DNA of 39,414 bases from Neobacillus mesonae (lineage in GTDB: Bacteria > Bacillota > Bacilli > Bacillales > Cytobacillaceae): assembly GCF_023715155.1 (NCBI RefSeq), contig NZ_JAMBNQ010000043.1, forward strand, positions 1-39,414, in the 5' to 3' direction. Made by a program: the position numbers and the translations under genes. A model generated the notes under the pieces. The model did no database searches. It was not told the DNA's origin and saw only the letters and a program-made list of their open reading frames with translations. This document shows positions 1-8,671 of this stretch, one piece after another (within the stretch, counting starts at the first letter, position 1; each line of letters starts with the position of its first letter).

Positions 1-455
1 AACAATGAAAGAGTGGCTACTTCATTATAGACGAAAAGGATTTGAGGCATTAAAACCAAAGAAGCGTGGTGACAAAGGAAACTCTCGAAGGTTATCCCCC
101 GATGACCAGGATCAAATCCTAGAAATATGAAAAAAAATCTCCAAATGCCAGTTAGCGTTTTCTACGAACAACTAATTGAGCATGGAGAAATCCCAAAAAA
201 CGAAATATCTTACTCTACTATAATCCGATTATTAAAAAAACACAACCTTGTAGGAAGACAAATATTAGCAACACCGGAGAGAAAAAGATTCTCTCATGAA
301 AAAGTAAACGCGTTGTGGCAGGCGGATTTATCCCACGGACCGTTTGTTCAGGATAATGGGAAAAAGACCAAGACCTTTTTAATAGCCTATATTGATGACT
401 GTTCCCGTCTTGTGCCATACGCGCAGTTCTTCTCGTCAGAGAAGTTTGATGGTGA
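1..455 (+). pseudogene. DDE transposase fragment, frameshifted and truncated
   Basis: This is the middle of a helix-turn-helix plus rve-type DDE transposase whose beginning lies outside the window. The first part (from base 5, KEWLLHYRRKGFEALKPKKR) reads in one frame to a TGA at 128-130. The reading then continues in the frame of the ATG at 127 (MPVSVFYEQLIEHGEI, then WQADLSHGPFV and AYIDDCSRLVPYAQFF). One base has therefore been gained or lost near 125-135. The WQADLSHG and IDDCSR stretches are the usual start of the catalytic core with its first Asp. Homology stops near 440-455, where the sequence runs into the oppositely oriented end of IS3 copy 1, so the last catalytic residues are gone. 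The element cannot be active. The exact IS family (IS481-like or similar) is not certain. Confidence 0.75.
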
Positions 456-1200
456 AGTGGATAAAATTGTTAATCTCTTTCCTTGCTTCTCTTGGACTCT
501 CGTAATCTTTTAAGTAAACCTCCTCATATTTAATCGTTCTCCATAACCTCTCTGTAACAATATTATCAAGGGCTCTTCCCTTGCCGTCCATGCTAATTCG
601 GATGTCTTTGTCCAGCAGTAATCCGGTATATTGGGGACTGGTGAAATGGCTGCCCTGATCACTATTTAAGATCTCTGGCTGTCCCACCGACAGAGCCCGT
701 TTCACTGCTACCAAGACAAAGTCAATCTCTAGTGTTTGGTCTAGCTCCCAGCTAACGACAAAGCGAGAATACCAGTCTATCAGAGCCACAAGATACATCC
801 AGCCACGTTGGAGGCGAATATAGGTAATATCAATACTCCAGTCGTGATTAGGGTGGCTAATGGCCAAATTTCTAAGGAGATACGGATAGATCCGGTGCTC
901 AAGATTGCGTTTACTAAGGTTAGGGCCAAGAGAAATCCCTGCAATGCCCATTTCCCTCATATGGCGTTGTACAGCCTTGCGATTAATATTTAATCCATTG
1001 TTGTTTAGAACAATAGTAATTCTCCTGGACCCAAAACAGGGATGCTTGGTATAAATTTCATCAATCTTGTGCTTGATAAATATTTCCTCAGGAGAAGGCT
1101 CGACGGGCTTATAATACAAGCTAGTACGATTGAGCCCAAGCAGCTGAGCCTGGGTATTGCCAGCTCTTTATCATCCCAATCAATCATTTGAATACACTCG
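436..1200 (-). pseudogene. IS3-family transposase orfB, C-terminus lost
   Basis: OrfB is the DDE integrase half of an IS3-family transposase. From the ATG at 1119 it reads MYYKP..., then an HTH_21-type region (IDEIYTKHPCFGSRRI). The rve core follows: WSIDITYIRL carries the first Asp, LNSDQGSHFTS the second Asp, and TERLWRTIKYEEVY the catalytic Glu. The normal tail after NNFIHF (the YNxxRxHxxLxxxTP region) is replaced by a few random residues, so the gene is truncated at a junction near 440-455. Upstream of 1119, a 4-base deletion relative to copy 2 (near 1155) separates the MIDWDDKEL segment from the rest of orfB. It is non-functional by itself. Confidence 0.8.
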
Positions 1201-1545
1201 GCCCTACTCCTTGATTCCAGATTTTTTTTTAAGCCACGACAATTGCGTGGTTAAACGGCCAACCTCGGCGTAGAGGTTTTCAATTTGATTTTCATATTCC
1301 GCCTTCATTTGATCCGCTTTTTTATTTTCTTTAGCGAAGATCAAAGGCATTTGTTCAAGAAATGCCTTTCTCCATTGTCTAATTTGATTGACGTGAATTT
1401 CATGAGATGAAGCGATTTCATTCATGGTTTTTTCTTCCTTTAGGACCTCTAGCACGATTTGAGATTTAAACTCTGGTGTGCATCGATTTCTTTTCATAAA
1501 CCTACTTTAACATCTCCTCATTTCGTGTCTAGTTTCTTGGGTCCA
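440..1545 (-). mobile_element. IS3-family element, copy 1, right end lost
   Basis: A minus-strand insertion sequence with orfA (1204-1497) and orfB (436-1200). The left end, read on the minus strand, begins TGGACCCAAGAAACTAGACA and is shared exactly with two further copies (ending at 4543 and 11762). The right terminal repeat, seen as TGGACCCCTTCG in copies 2 and 3, is missing. Instead, orfB runs into another truncated transposase near 440-455. The element is defective, but this is the longest of the three copies. Confidence 0.8.
1204..1497 (-). CDS. IS3-family transposase orfA
   Basis: A 97-residue orfA of the IS3 family. It has an HTH_Tnp_1 domain (RCTPEFKSQIVLEVLKEEKT, then EIASSHEIHVNQIRQWRK) followed by a leucine-zipper-like coiled coil (AEYENQIENLYAEVGRLTTQ). 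It ends just after a run of nine A residues (minus strand, 1222-1230). In copy 2 this run has eight A residues and orfA is fused in frame to orfB; in copy 3 it has seven. IS3 elements usually join orfA to orfB by frameshifting at such A-tracts. The reading frame of orfA is intact, but it has no functional partner here. Confidence 0.8.
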   Translation of the reverse strand: MKRNRCTPEFKSQIVLEVLKEEKTMNEIASSHEIHVNQIRQWRKAFLEQMPLIFAKENKKADQMKAEYENQIENLYAEVGRLTTQLSWLKKKSGIKE

Positions 1546-1746
1546 TTATACTTTTCCTGCTTGATTCATTGCTTTTTCGATGATTTCTACCACAAACGGA
1601 TCTCGATTTTCCAACTCATTCAGTGTGACAGACCCATTCATTAGACTGTTGCAAATCTCATTTATATCTTCTTGAGCTGAGACTGGAACCAGGTTCCAGA
1701 TCATCATTTTTTGAAGTTCGGTTGCTACTTTTGTTTCTTGATTCAA
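1546..1746 (-). CDS. Unknown small protein, C-terminus cut by IS3 copy 1
   Basis: An acidic, mostly helical small protein that I do not recognise. The first in-frame start is a GTG at 1755, but only 2 bases separate it from the AAAGGT ribosome site. A TTG at 1746 (NQETKVATELQKMMIWNL) has better spacing and is preferred. The stop codon TAA (1548-1546) lies in the TTATA next to the IS3 terminal repeat, so the original C-terminus has been removed by the insertion and the reading frame is closed by element-proximal sequence. Visible length is about 66 residues. There is no signal peptide or Cys motif. Confidence 0.4.
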   Translation of the reverse strand: MNQETKVATELQKMMIWNLVPVSAQEDINEICNSLMNGSVTLNELENRDPFVVEIIEKAMNQAGKV

Positions 1747-1755
1747 GAAAAACAC

Positions 1756-2277
1756 AACCTTTCAGGAGATAGTCAATTTAGTGTTCGTTTTTAAAGTTTT
1801 TTTATTCACTAGTGACCTTTATTCCCTTTTATTTAGGTTACAGTAAAAATAATTTTGAGTTTTTCATTATACCACTCCAAAGTTTAACGTAAAATTTAAT
1901 CATTTTTTAGCATATCTTTTTAATTGTTTTAGGATGACTGGTATTTTTTTGAGTGTGGCTTTTTAGCCCAGTCTTAAAATTCCTCACCCTAAAAGTTATT
2001 TAATATTTTTAGCCCCTTTTCTATAAATATCTTTACATCATTTTATTCAATATCTGCAAAATCAAATGGGAATTGTTATTTTACGCGGATTTAGGAAGCA
2101 TATTCATAAGTTTATTATTAAATTTAAAGCGTACTGTTAAGTGTTTTATAGAAAGCTAAATCATTTTTATCTTTATTTTTTACTTCATTTGATCTCATGT
2201 AACACAACAATATCTAAATTTAAGAAACACACTTAAAAGTGCTATTTTGTTAAACTAACGTGCCCTGTTGAAGAAGA
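1756..2277. other. AT-rich intergenic stretch, no gene seen
   Basis: I see no coding frame, RNA or convincing hairpin here. The stretch is strongly AT-rich and presumably holds the promoters of the divergent flanking genes, but no motif is clear enough to name. Confidence 0.4.
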
Positions 2278-2847
2278 ACTTTAATCAAAGACGAAATAAT
2301 TGAAGATTTCTTTAGAAGTCGAATGGAAATACTATACTAATTCTTCCTTGGTTAACCGTACCTTTCCTAGGTAGGAGTGCATTTAAAAAATATTTCCCAT
2401 CTGCAATATTTATGGTTACATTGACAAAAGCATTGGATATATTTGGTGAAAATGAAAAATGGTGGAGATTTTATAAAGGGATTCCCCCCCTTAAATAGCA
2501 TGAATTTTTTTAATTTTGGTCCTTACTTGGTCACTAGCCTTTGGATGTTAAAAATGACTTTTAGTAAATTTCCATTGTATTTAATTTCTAATACTATACT
2601 TCACATTTTATTTACCTTCCTAGGATTAAAATATTTAAAAAGTTATAAAATAGCTTCCTTAGTAAAATTAACAAGAATTCAATACATAGCAATTAACTTT
2701 TTAAGAGCATTATTTCTTTATGGTTTTCAATACATTAATGATTTTAGTCATAGTAAAAAAGCGCTTTTTAACAAATTATCAAATTGTGAATTTATAGCAA
2801 AATGGCGGGAATTTTTAAAAACTAAAACGGTTGCACTATATATATAA
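2278..2847 (+). pseudogene. Multi-pass membrane protein of unknown function, two frameshifts
   Basis: Three consecutive frames make one membrane protein of about 185 residues. The first segment reads KDEIIEDFFRSRMEILY up to a stop at 2338. The second, one frame away, reads LPWLTVPFLGRSAFKKYFPS and on to WWRFYKGIPPL. The third reads NSMNFFNFGPYLVTSLWMLK to the end at 2847. The second break falls in a run of seven C residues (2474-2480), where six would restore the frame. There are at least three hydrophobic segments in the last part alone. I do not recognise the family. No clean start with a ribosome site is visible near 2270. Confidence 0.6.
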
Positions 2848-3064
2848 AATCTTATACATATAAAGCTTTACTTTAGCCATTTTTATTTAGTAAGTACTAC
2901 AGAAAGTAACGGGGTGCATTAGTTTAAGATTGAGCTGCCAGGTTTGGGGCTTTTTCTTATTGCACTAAATAAGCAGTTGAATAAAGGTATAAAAAGAATG
3001 CCATAGTTTTCATTTTACTTAAAAACTGTAAGCTTTAAAAACTAAGCATGAATGTAGGCTTTTT

Positions 3065-3073
3065 TCATACTAT
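3065..3073 (+). promoter_or_regulatory. Possible sigma-E type -10 element before cwlJ
   Basis: The sequence CATACTAT resembles the mother-cell sigma-E -10 consensus (CATACAnT) and lies 18-26 bases before the cwlJ ATG. cwlJ is sigma-E controlled in B. subtilis. The leader would be very short and the -35 is not clear, so this is a weak call. Confidence 0.25.
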
Positions 3074-3090
3074 ATTTTGGGGGTGGAAAA

Positions 3091-3531
3091 ATGCCAAGAG
3101 TAAATTATCGAAGTTATGAAGTGGACGAAATGGCAAGAATGATGAGAGCAGAAGCTGAAGGTGAAGGAAAACAAGGAATGTTATATGTTGGAAATGTAAT
3201 AATAAATCGTGTTGTAGCACAATGCTTAGATTTCAAAGGTGTAACCACTGTTCATGATGTAATATTTCAAGTACAAGGAGGAAATTTTTCTTTTGAAGCA
3301 GTGCAAAAAGGGAATGTATTTTATCAAAGATCAAGAACTTCTGAAAGAAGATTAGCACAAAAAAATATAAATGGTTGGAGAGATCACCCGGCGAAATTTG
3401 CACTATGGTATTTTAATCCACATGGTCCATGTCCTCCAACATGGTACGGTCAACCTCATACTGGTCAATTTAAAGAACATTGTTTTTATGAACCAAAACC
3501 CGGAACATGTGATAGTGTTTATAAGGGTTAA
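3091..3531 (+). CDS. cwlJ: Cell wall hydrolase CwlJ (spore cortex-lytic enzyme)
   Basis: CwlJ is a spore-coat-associated cortex-lytic enzyme that degrades spore peptidoglycan during germination, in B. subtilis in response to Ca-dipicolinate release. The 146-residue protein is the usual CwlJ length and consists of a Hydrolase_2 (SleB/CwlJ catalytic) domain with no signal peptide, which separates it from SleB. Diagnostic segments are MARMMRAEAEGEGKQGMLYV with the conserved catalytic-region Glu residues, GNVIINRV, FQVQGGNFSFEAV, HPAKFALWYFNP and the Cys-containing HCFYEPKPGTC tail. The start ATG has a GGGGGTGG site 5 bases upstream. GerQ, which follows cwlJ in B. subtilis and is needed for its activity there, is not next to it. 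The gene is intact, with a terminator directly behind it. Confidence 0.92.
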   Translation: MPRVNYRSYEVDEMARMMRAEAEGEGKQGMLYVGNVIINRVVAQCLDFKGVTTVHDVIFQVQGGNFSFEAVQKGNVFYQRSRTSERRLAQKNINGWRDHPAKFALWYFNPHGPCPPTWYGQPHTGQFKEHCFYEPKPGTCDSVYKG

Positions 3532-3551
3532 GCTTACTCTTTAGTAAGCTT
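3530..3551 (+). terminator. Terminator hairpin of cwlJ
   Basis: A perfect 8-bp stem, AAGCTTAC (3530-3537) and GTAAGCTT (3544-3551), with a 6-base loop overlaps the cwlJ stop codon. The following T-run is only TTT before the sequence passes into IS3 copy 2 at 3558. The insertion seems to have cut into the end of the terminator. Confidence 0.75.
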
Positions 3552-3557
3552 TTAAAG

Positions 3558-4543
3558 TGGACCCCTTCGTCAAACAATATTATCAAGGGCTCTTCCCTTA
3601 CCGTCCATGCTAATTCGGATGTCTTTGTCCAGCAGTAATCCAGTATATTGGGGACTGGCGAAATGGCTGCCCTGATCACTATTTAAGATCTCTGGCTGTC
3701 CCACCGACAGAGCCCGTTTCACTGCTTCCAAGACAAAGTCAATCTCTAGGTGTTTGGTCTAGCTCCCAGCTAACGACAAAGCGAGAATACCAGTCTATCA
3801 GAGCCACAAGATACATCCAGCCACGTTGGAGGCGAATATAGGTAAATCAATACCCCAGACGTGATTAGGGTGGCTAATGGCCAAATTTCTAAGGAGATAC
3901 GGATAGATCCGGTGCTCAAGATTGCGTTTACTAAGGTTAGGGCCAAGAGAAATCCCTGCAATGCCCATTTCCCTCATATGGCGTTGTACAGCCTTGCGAT
4001 TAATATTTAATCCATTGTTGTTTAGAACAACAGTAATTCGCCTGGACCCAAAATAGGGATGCTTGGTATAAATTTCATCAATCTTGTGCTTGATAAATAA
4101 GGCTTATAATACAAGCTAGTACGATTGACCCCAAGCAGCTGAGCCTGGGTAGTGATTGGCAGCTCTTTATCATCCCAATCAATCATTTGAATACGCTCGG
4201 CCCTACTCCTTGATTCCAGATTTTTTTTAAGCCACGACAATTGCGTGGTTAAACGGCCAACCTCGGCGTAGGGGTTTTCAATTTGATTTTCATATTCCGC
4301 CTTCATTTGATCCGCTTTTTTATTTTCTTTAGCGAAGATCACAGGCATTTGTTCAAGAAATGCATTTCTCCATTGTCTAATTTGATTGACGTGAATTCCA
4401 TGAGATGAAGCGATTTCATTCATGGTTTTTTCTTCCTTTAGGACCTCTAGCACGATTTGAGATTTAAACTCTGGTGTGTATCGATTTCTTTTCATAAACC
4501 TACTTTAACATCTCCTCATTTCGTGTCTAGTTTCTTGGGTCCA
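3558..4543 (-). mobile_element. IS3-family element, copy 2, internally deleted
   Basis: Both terminal repeats are present: TGGACCCCTTCG at 3558 and, on the other strand, TGGACCCAAGAA ending at 4543. Relative to copy 1 the C-terminal part of orfB has been deleted (the terminal repeat is joined directly to ACAATATTATCAAGGG). There is also a 28-base deletion near 4098 and a one-base insertion near 3748. orfA is fused in frame to the first part of orfB through a run of eight A residues (minus strand, 4221-4228), giving a 157-residue frame at 4022-4495. The element is defective, but both ends could still be moved in trans. Confidence 0.85.
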
Positions 4544-4681
4544 TTATAATCATTCTTTTTTACAAATTATCAAACTTTATTTTAAAGTTACAGTAAGAGC
4601 AAAGGTGCACACATTAGAATAAGATTTCTATAGGGGACTTTACCTTGTAAAAGAGTAAGGATTTTCATGGGAGAAATAATC

Positions 4682-4723
4682 AAAAGCTAAATATCCTTAG
4701 CGTAAGGATACTTAGCTTTTTTT
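4682..4723. terminator. Strong, probably bidirectional terminator
   Basis: A long stem forms between AAAAGCTAAATATCCTTA (4682-4699) and TAAGGATACTTAGCTTTT (4703-4720) with a 3-base loop and one mismatch, followed by TTT. It lies downstream of the minus-strand YitT gene and downstream of whatever once read in from the left. Confidence 0.8.
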
Positions 4724-4864
4724 ATTTGTATGATTTTGCTTAGCGCGCGAAATGCAGTTTGTTGGCTGCACCTCTGCATAAAAAAACACGGCGTTCCAAG
4801 GCAAATATGTATAGAGACAAATATAATGAGTTACAACCTTCTACTTAATTATCCCTAATTTAAA

Positions 4865-5434
4865 TTAATCCCCTTCGATTAAGGAAATTGTTAGACCTAC
4901 AGCGGCAATGGCCATGCATGAATAAAGAAAACTGTCTAATTCCAGTACGGTAAAACCCGCCAAAACAATGAGTCCATCAATGAATATAATTACCAGTGCT
5001 ATATTTAAGGAAAAGGTTTTGGAAATGATTTTAGCAAGTAAGTCAGTTCCTCCAGCGCTAGTCTTATATCGAAACATTAAACCTACACCCGTTCCAATAA
5101 TTATTCCGCCTATTAATGCACTGCCAAGGTGGGAGGTAGAGAATTGAGAACGAAGAGGCGCAAGTAAATCAATGAACAAGGATGAGATCAACAGCCCCTG
5201 TAAACTGCTAAATAAATACCCCCTTTCATTCATTGATGCGAATATACAAATAGGGAGACTCAAAGCCACCAATGTTATTCCTGTCTGAAAATCAAAGTAA
5301 TAATGAAGTATTAATGCAATTCCAAGAATTCCACCGTCAATTAAATGGTTAGGCATGAGAAAACCATTTACCCCAATTCCTACTAGTAAGCTTCCAATGA
5401 TAGTGGCCAAAAATTTTTGAAAAATAACAATCAC
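4865..5434 (-). CDS. YitT-family membrane protein, short form
   Basis: A 189-residue YitT/YczE-type (former DUF161) integral membrane protein with about five hydrophobic segments. Family signatures are GVNGFLMPNHLIDGGILGIA near residues 22-41, the FRYKTSAGGTDLLAKI segment in the middle and SFLYSCMAIAAVGLTISLIE at the end. Most YitT proteins are about 280 residues and end in a cytoplasmic DUF2179 domain, which is absent here. The start is a GTG at 5434 with an AAAGGA site 9 bases upstream. A truncated relative at 29483-30004 also ends at the same place, so the short form is a real subfamily rather than damage. The molecular function is unknown. Confidence 0.85.
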   Translation of the reverse strand: MIVIFQKFLATIIGSLLVGIGVNGFLMPNHLIDGGILGIALILHYYFDFQTGITLVALSLPICIFASMNERGYLFSSLQGLLISSLFIDLLAPLRSQFSTSHLGSALIGGIIIGTGVGLMFRYKTSAGGTDLLAKIISKTFSLNIALVIIFIDGLIVLAGFTVLELDSFLYSCMAIAAVGLTISLIEGD

Positions 5435-5615
5435 CTTGTCCTGTCCTTTTACTCTAATAATATGTTGTCATCTTAAAGTTAAGAATGTAGTAAAAAAGTT
5501 AGATAGGCAGAGGAATAAATAAAAGATCTAAAATGAAGATAATAGATTTATGGATAATTAGTTTTTCTTCGGGAATACTTTATTTTTTGGGGATCATACC
5601 CTCCAATTCCCCATT

Positions 5616-6010
5616 TTATACAGCATTAGGGTTTTCCGGTAATTTATAATTATCAGTAAACTCTAATGCATGACCGGGTTCCTTCAAATAAAAGGAAAAA
5701 CCATATTTGGTGGGACAAAAGAAGATTGAATTGTTACATAACCCTTCTTCCAAGACTTACCCATGAGCGCACAAGGAAATCTGCTCATTATCCGGATATC
5801 AACGCATTGTGAAAACAACAATTTTCCATTTGACGAGGCCAAAGGTTTTAAGGTCCGCTTTAATATACCTTCAGAAATTTTAAAAAGCATTTATGGTAGT
5901 AAGTTAAGACAAGTCAGATCATTTTTTGATATCAGTGTTGTATTGCCTTTCCAAAAATATCTATTGCAACAGGTACATCTCCTCATAACCTTCAAAAGAG
6001 GACAACACCC
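5616..6010 (-). pseudogene. Decayed minus-strand coding sequence, unknown
   Basis: The minus strand shows protein-like stretches in different frames. One ends in YGFSFYLKEPGHALEF and then DNYKLPENPNAV before a TAA at 5618-5616. Another, upstream, reads KISEGILKRTLKPLASSNGK (5684-5890). They look like one gene broken by frameshifts, but I cannot assign a family. The plus-strand frame at 5763-6017 is its shadow. Confidence 0.3.
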
Positions 6011-6052
6011 CATTTAACTTTTATTTTTTATAAGCCATTTTATGAACATATT

Positions 6053-6241
6053 TCAAAAGGTAGTGTCAGCGACTTGGGCGTTGCTCCAATAAAGTTTGGT
6101 ATATTCCTCTAAGACTTTAGGGTAACATTCTGGACAGTACCGTCCACTAAGACGAAATGAACCCCTGGGTAATACCGAAAGTTGGCTTTTCCAGAAATAA
6201 TATTCACAGGAAATGCATATTTCCATGTTCTTTTTCTTCAA
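6053..6241 (-). CDS. Two-CXXC micro-protein, copy 1
   Basis: A 62-residue protein with two CXXC pairs, CISC and CPEC, about 30 residues apart, typical of a small zinc ribbon. The pattern YFWKSQLSVLPRGSFR, then YCPECYPKVLEEYTKLYW, is shared with genes at 26286 and 30447. The preferred start is the TTG at 6241 (KKKNMEICISC), which has an AGGG site 7 bases upstream. The ATG at 6226 is the alternative. Comparison with the other copies shows that the longer upstream frame to 6349 is not coding. The function is unknown; a zinc-binding or nucleic-acid-binding role is only inferred from the Cys spacing. Confidence 0.65.
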   Translation of the reverse strand: MKKKNMEICISCEYYFWKSQLSVLPRGSFRLSGRYCPECYPKVLEEYTKLYWSNAQVADTTF

Positions 6242-6476
6242 AAAAACAGCCCTATTAAATTCATTGGATAGACCTCGATCTATAATACGTTCCGCGACTG
6301 TCCTAAGGATAGGCACTTTTACCAAGATTCCCCGAATTGGTTTATCCACAACTCTTCACCGAATCTTCATCTTAAAAGTAAAGGCAGCTCAAAAAAACAA
6401 CCAACCTTTTTCAACGACATTAAATTGTGGTATTAACAATTAGGAGTATGTGTTGTTTAATATATATATTCACCGC

Positions 6477-6507
6477 TTAATATAGAGTGGTGGAGACTCT
6501 ATATTAA
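6477..6507. repeat. 12-bp perfect inverted repeat
   Basis: TTAATATAGAGT (6477-6488) is complementary to ACTCTATATTAA (6496-6507) around a 7-base loop, GGTGGAG. There is no T-run on either side. It sits 70 bases beyond the stop of a minus-strand DUF1657 fragment, where intact relatives carry a terminator, so it may be a terminator variant. Confidence 0.5.
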
Positions 6508-6576
6508 CGATTTAATAAAGAACTTTATGTAGCCATGAAAATTCTTACTTTTTATATACATCAAAACATTTCTCCA

Positions 6577-6690
6577 TTATTGTTGTTTATATTGAGGTTC
6601 TTCTTGTTGCATCTGTTGCGTACGTTGGGTGATTTGATCAACGATTTGTTGTGTTTGTTGTGCAGCTTTGGTGTGAATAGTAATATTTTG
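6577..6690 (-). pseudogene. DUF1657 gene, 3' fragment 1
   Basis: Only the last 36 or so codons are left. They read TKAAQQTQQIVDQITQRTQQ, then MQQEEPQYKQQ and stop. The intact DUF1657 protein at 34690-34896 ends QTQSVIDTLEPRIQQIEQEE then PQYKQQ. The N-terminal half has been lost, and stops occur upstream in this frame. DUF1657 proteins are about 65-70 residues, mainly helical, and found in spore-formers beside SpoVA genes. Confidence 0.7.
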
Positions 6691-6800
6691 TCTGCCAATC
6701 TAGTATTAATCACGTAACAAAAATATGTAACAAAATATTCTGTAACAATATTAATTGTTTGGTAGTTTTGGTACAATTATGCTGAAAGGTGAGGGTGTAA

Positions 6801-7357
6801 ATGAAATTTGGTTACATGCGCGTTTCTACCATTGATCAAAATTTGGATCGCCAAAAAAGCAACTTGAAGAATTTGGGTGTGAACGTATCTTTTTTGAAAA
6901 AGTCACAGGAACGAAACGGGATCCGCCAGAGTTGAACCGTATGTTAGAGTTTCTTCGACCAGAAGACACTGTTGTTGTAACGGATTTAACTCGCTTATCC
7001 CGTTCCACAAAGGATCTGATTGAGATTACATAACTCATTGCCCAAAAAGGGGCGCATTTAAAAAGTTTAAAGGAGTCTTGGCTGGACACAACAACAGCTC
7101 ACGGAAAAATGTTGTTTACTATTTTTGCTGGAATTGTACAATTTGAGAGAGATCTCACTTCCGAACGAACAAAGGAAGGTATTTTAGCTGCAAAAAAACG
7201 GGGCAAATTTCCTGGAAGACCAAAAGCTGATGAGGAAAAGATCAGTTATGCCCTATATCTCATAGATCAGGGGATGAGCCGGACAGATGCTGCCGAAAAG
7301 GCTGGGATTTCCCGTATGACTCTATATCGTAAGCTGCAAAGGGAGGGGAAAAGTTGA
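6801..7357 (+). pseudogene. tnpR: Tn3-type serine resolvase (tnpR), broken
   Basis: A serine recombinase of the resolvase/invertase family. It starts at the ATG at 6801 (RBS GGTGAGGGTG) with KFGYMRVSTIDQNLDRQK, where Ser10 in RVST is the usual catalytic serine. A missing A in the run at 6853-6858 shifts the frame. Homology resumes with FGCERIFFEKVTGTKRDPPE and DLTRLSRSTKDLIEIT, followed by a TAA in place of a sense codon near 7031. It continues FAGIVQFERDLTSERTKEG and ends in a C-terminal HTH (GMSRTDAAEKAGISRMTLYR). The total is about 185 codons, the normal length. The last frame (7109-7357) keeps only the long helix and DNA-binding domain. The stop overlaps the start of the Tn3 transposase. 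Confidence 0.85.
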
Positions 7358-7571
7358 AAAGGAATTGGGAATTAGATGAACTAATTGATCACTTTATCCT
7401 CAGTCTGATGAACAAGAGTTGATTCAACTAAAAAGAGGAAACACAAAGCTGGGATTTGCTGTCATGTTTAAGTTTTTCCAATACGAAGCTAGGTTCCCTC
7501 ATACTAAAAGTGAGATATCTAGAACAGTTATCGAATACATCGCAAGACGCTACCTCAGAAGAAGAGCATGA
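7354..7571 (+). pseudogene. tnpA: Tn3-family transposase, N-terminal remnant
   Basis: The frame opens with TTG at 7354, overlapping the resolvase stop (TTGA), with a GGGAGGGG site in front. This coupling is typical of tnpR-tnpA pairs. It reads KRNWELDELIDHF, then after a frameshift LKRGNTKLGFAVMFKFFQYE and ARFPHTKSEISRTVIEYIAR. This is the DUF4158 N-terminal domain of Tn3-family transposases. Homology ends near 7550, and 900 or so codons of the normal protein are missing. It is a relic. Confidence 0.8.
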
Positions 7572-7574
7572 TTT

Positions 7575-7770
7575 TAATTGAGAGTAGATATTTAGCCACA
7601 TGCCAGTAAATCATTACACCTCTGCCCCTATACCGAATATGCCATTCAGCCATTAGATTTTGGTCCCACGCACCAAATTTCTTGGAATCGGAAGCACAGG
7701 AAGTTGTTCCTTCTCACCATATATCTGTCATTTTATTCTATCACGCTGAATGCTCATGAATTCTGCTGTC
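7575..7770 (-). pseudogene. tnpA: Tn3-family transposase, DDE-domain remnant, inverted
   Basis: On the minus strand, the segment TTSCASDSKKFGAWDQNLMA followed by EWHIRYRGRGVMIYWHV is the conserved catalytic-domain region of Tn3-family transposases. One in-frame TGA (after TDIW) and a frameshift after YWHV break it. It lies directly against the N-terminal remnant on the other strand, so the transposase gene has been split and partly inverted, or two transposons have recombined here. Confidence 0.75.
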
Positions 7771-7910
7771 GTATCTGGTTGATAAAAAGAAGATCCTTAA
7801 ATTCGAAATCAAAGGTAATGACACTGAGAATTCAACAGATGAGGATGGAATCGCAATGGTTTCATCCTTTTATTAGAATATAAATAAAGGGATTGTGAAG
7901 GATGGTACTT

Positions 7911-8191
7911 AAACAATTCAGCAGATATCAATTTTCTTGGAGAATATTCCTTCTTCGTACAAGAACAAACATTGCACTTTTTAGAAATAGTAGATGCTTA
8001 GATTTATGTAAGGAAGTGCTCATATACGTTACCAGTTACGGAGCTTCCTGATAACCTAATGAGCATAGCCCGTTATTAAGAGAAGGATTTTCTAATTGAT
8101 TATATCCAAAGCCTCTAATTTGTATTTGATTAATATGAAATCACCCCCGATATGTTATTAGCAATACGGGAAGCGCTCCATACTTTTTTGA
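7911..8191 (+). pseudogene. Possible decayed coding sequence, unknown
   Basis: One frame reads like a protein interrupted by four stop codons: ADINFLGEYSFFVQEQTLHF, then CSYTLPVTELPDNLMSIARY, then EKDFLIDYIQSL and YEITPDMLLAIREALHTFLM before TGA. The composition is protein-like but I cannot place it. The rest of 7771-8382 shows no gene. Confidence 0.25.
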
Positions 8192-8382
8192 TGTGAATGT
8201 GTAAATTATATAATGTTTATCGAGGCCAGCAGGAATACAACAGCAGCCCCCTCAACATATCATTCCAATGCCGACATATAATATTGCAGATTCTTTAATT
8301 TAGGCTTTATTTCAGCATATTTATATCAGTTTTGTGGCAATCTAATCAAAGATTAAAACATTTTCAACGAGGAGGGCATATA

Positions 8383-8658
8383 ATGCAACAACAGCGGACG
8401 AGTATAGATAATCAACAAGCTGTAATGACGGAACCGCCTGAAATAATGTCAACAAAGGATCATCTTTATCTAACGGATATGTTAAGTTGGAATTTACTTG
8501 CGATGAAAAAAATTCATTTTTTCGCTCAACAATCTCAAAATCCGCATGTAAAGGCAGCGCTTGAACAAGCTGGACTAATGCACGATTGACACTATCAACA
8601 GCTGCTTCAACAGATGCAACAGTATTTGAATCAACCTTCACAAAGTATGAGTCAATAA
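8383..8658 (+). pseudogene. Spore coat protein (YraF/CotF-like), nonsense codon
   Basis: Starts at ATG 8383 with an AGGAGGG site 6 bases upstream. It encodes TDMLSWNLLAMKKIHFFAQQ and ALEQAGLMHD, then a TGA at codon 69 (8587-8589). It then continues in the same frame HYQQLLQQMQQYLNQPSQSM to a TAA at 8656-8658. A single CGA-to-TGA change would explain it. The domain is the ferritin-like helical segment found in small CotF-related coat proteins of Bacillus. It is followed after 13 bases by a second coat gene with its own strong ribosome site, so the two form an operon. The product as read is a 68-residue truncation. Confidence 0.75.
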
Positions 8659-8671
8659 GGAGGAGACTATA

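Noticed and set aside
6242..6349. N-terminal extension of two-CXXC gene copy 1
   Set aside because: The other two copies start at the equivalent of 6226-6241, and the AGGG site lies just before the TTG at 6241.
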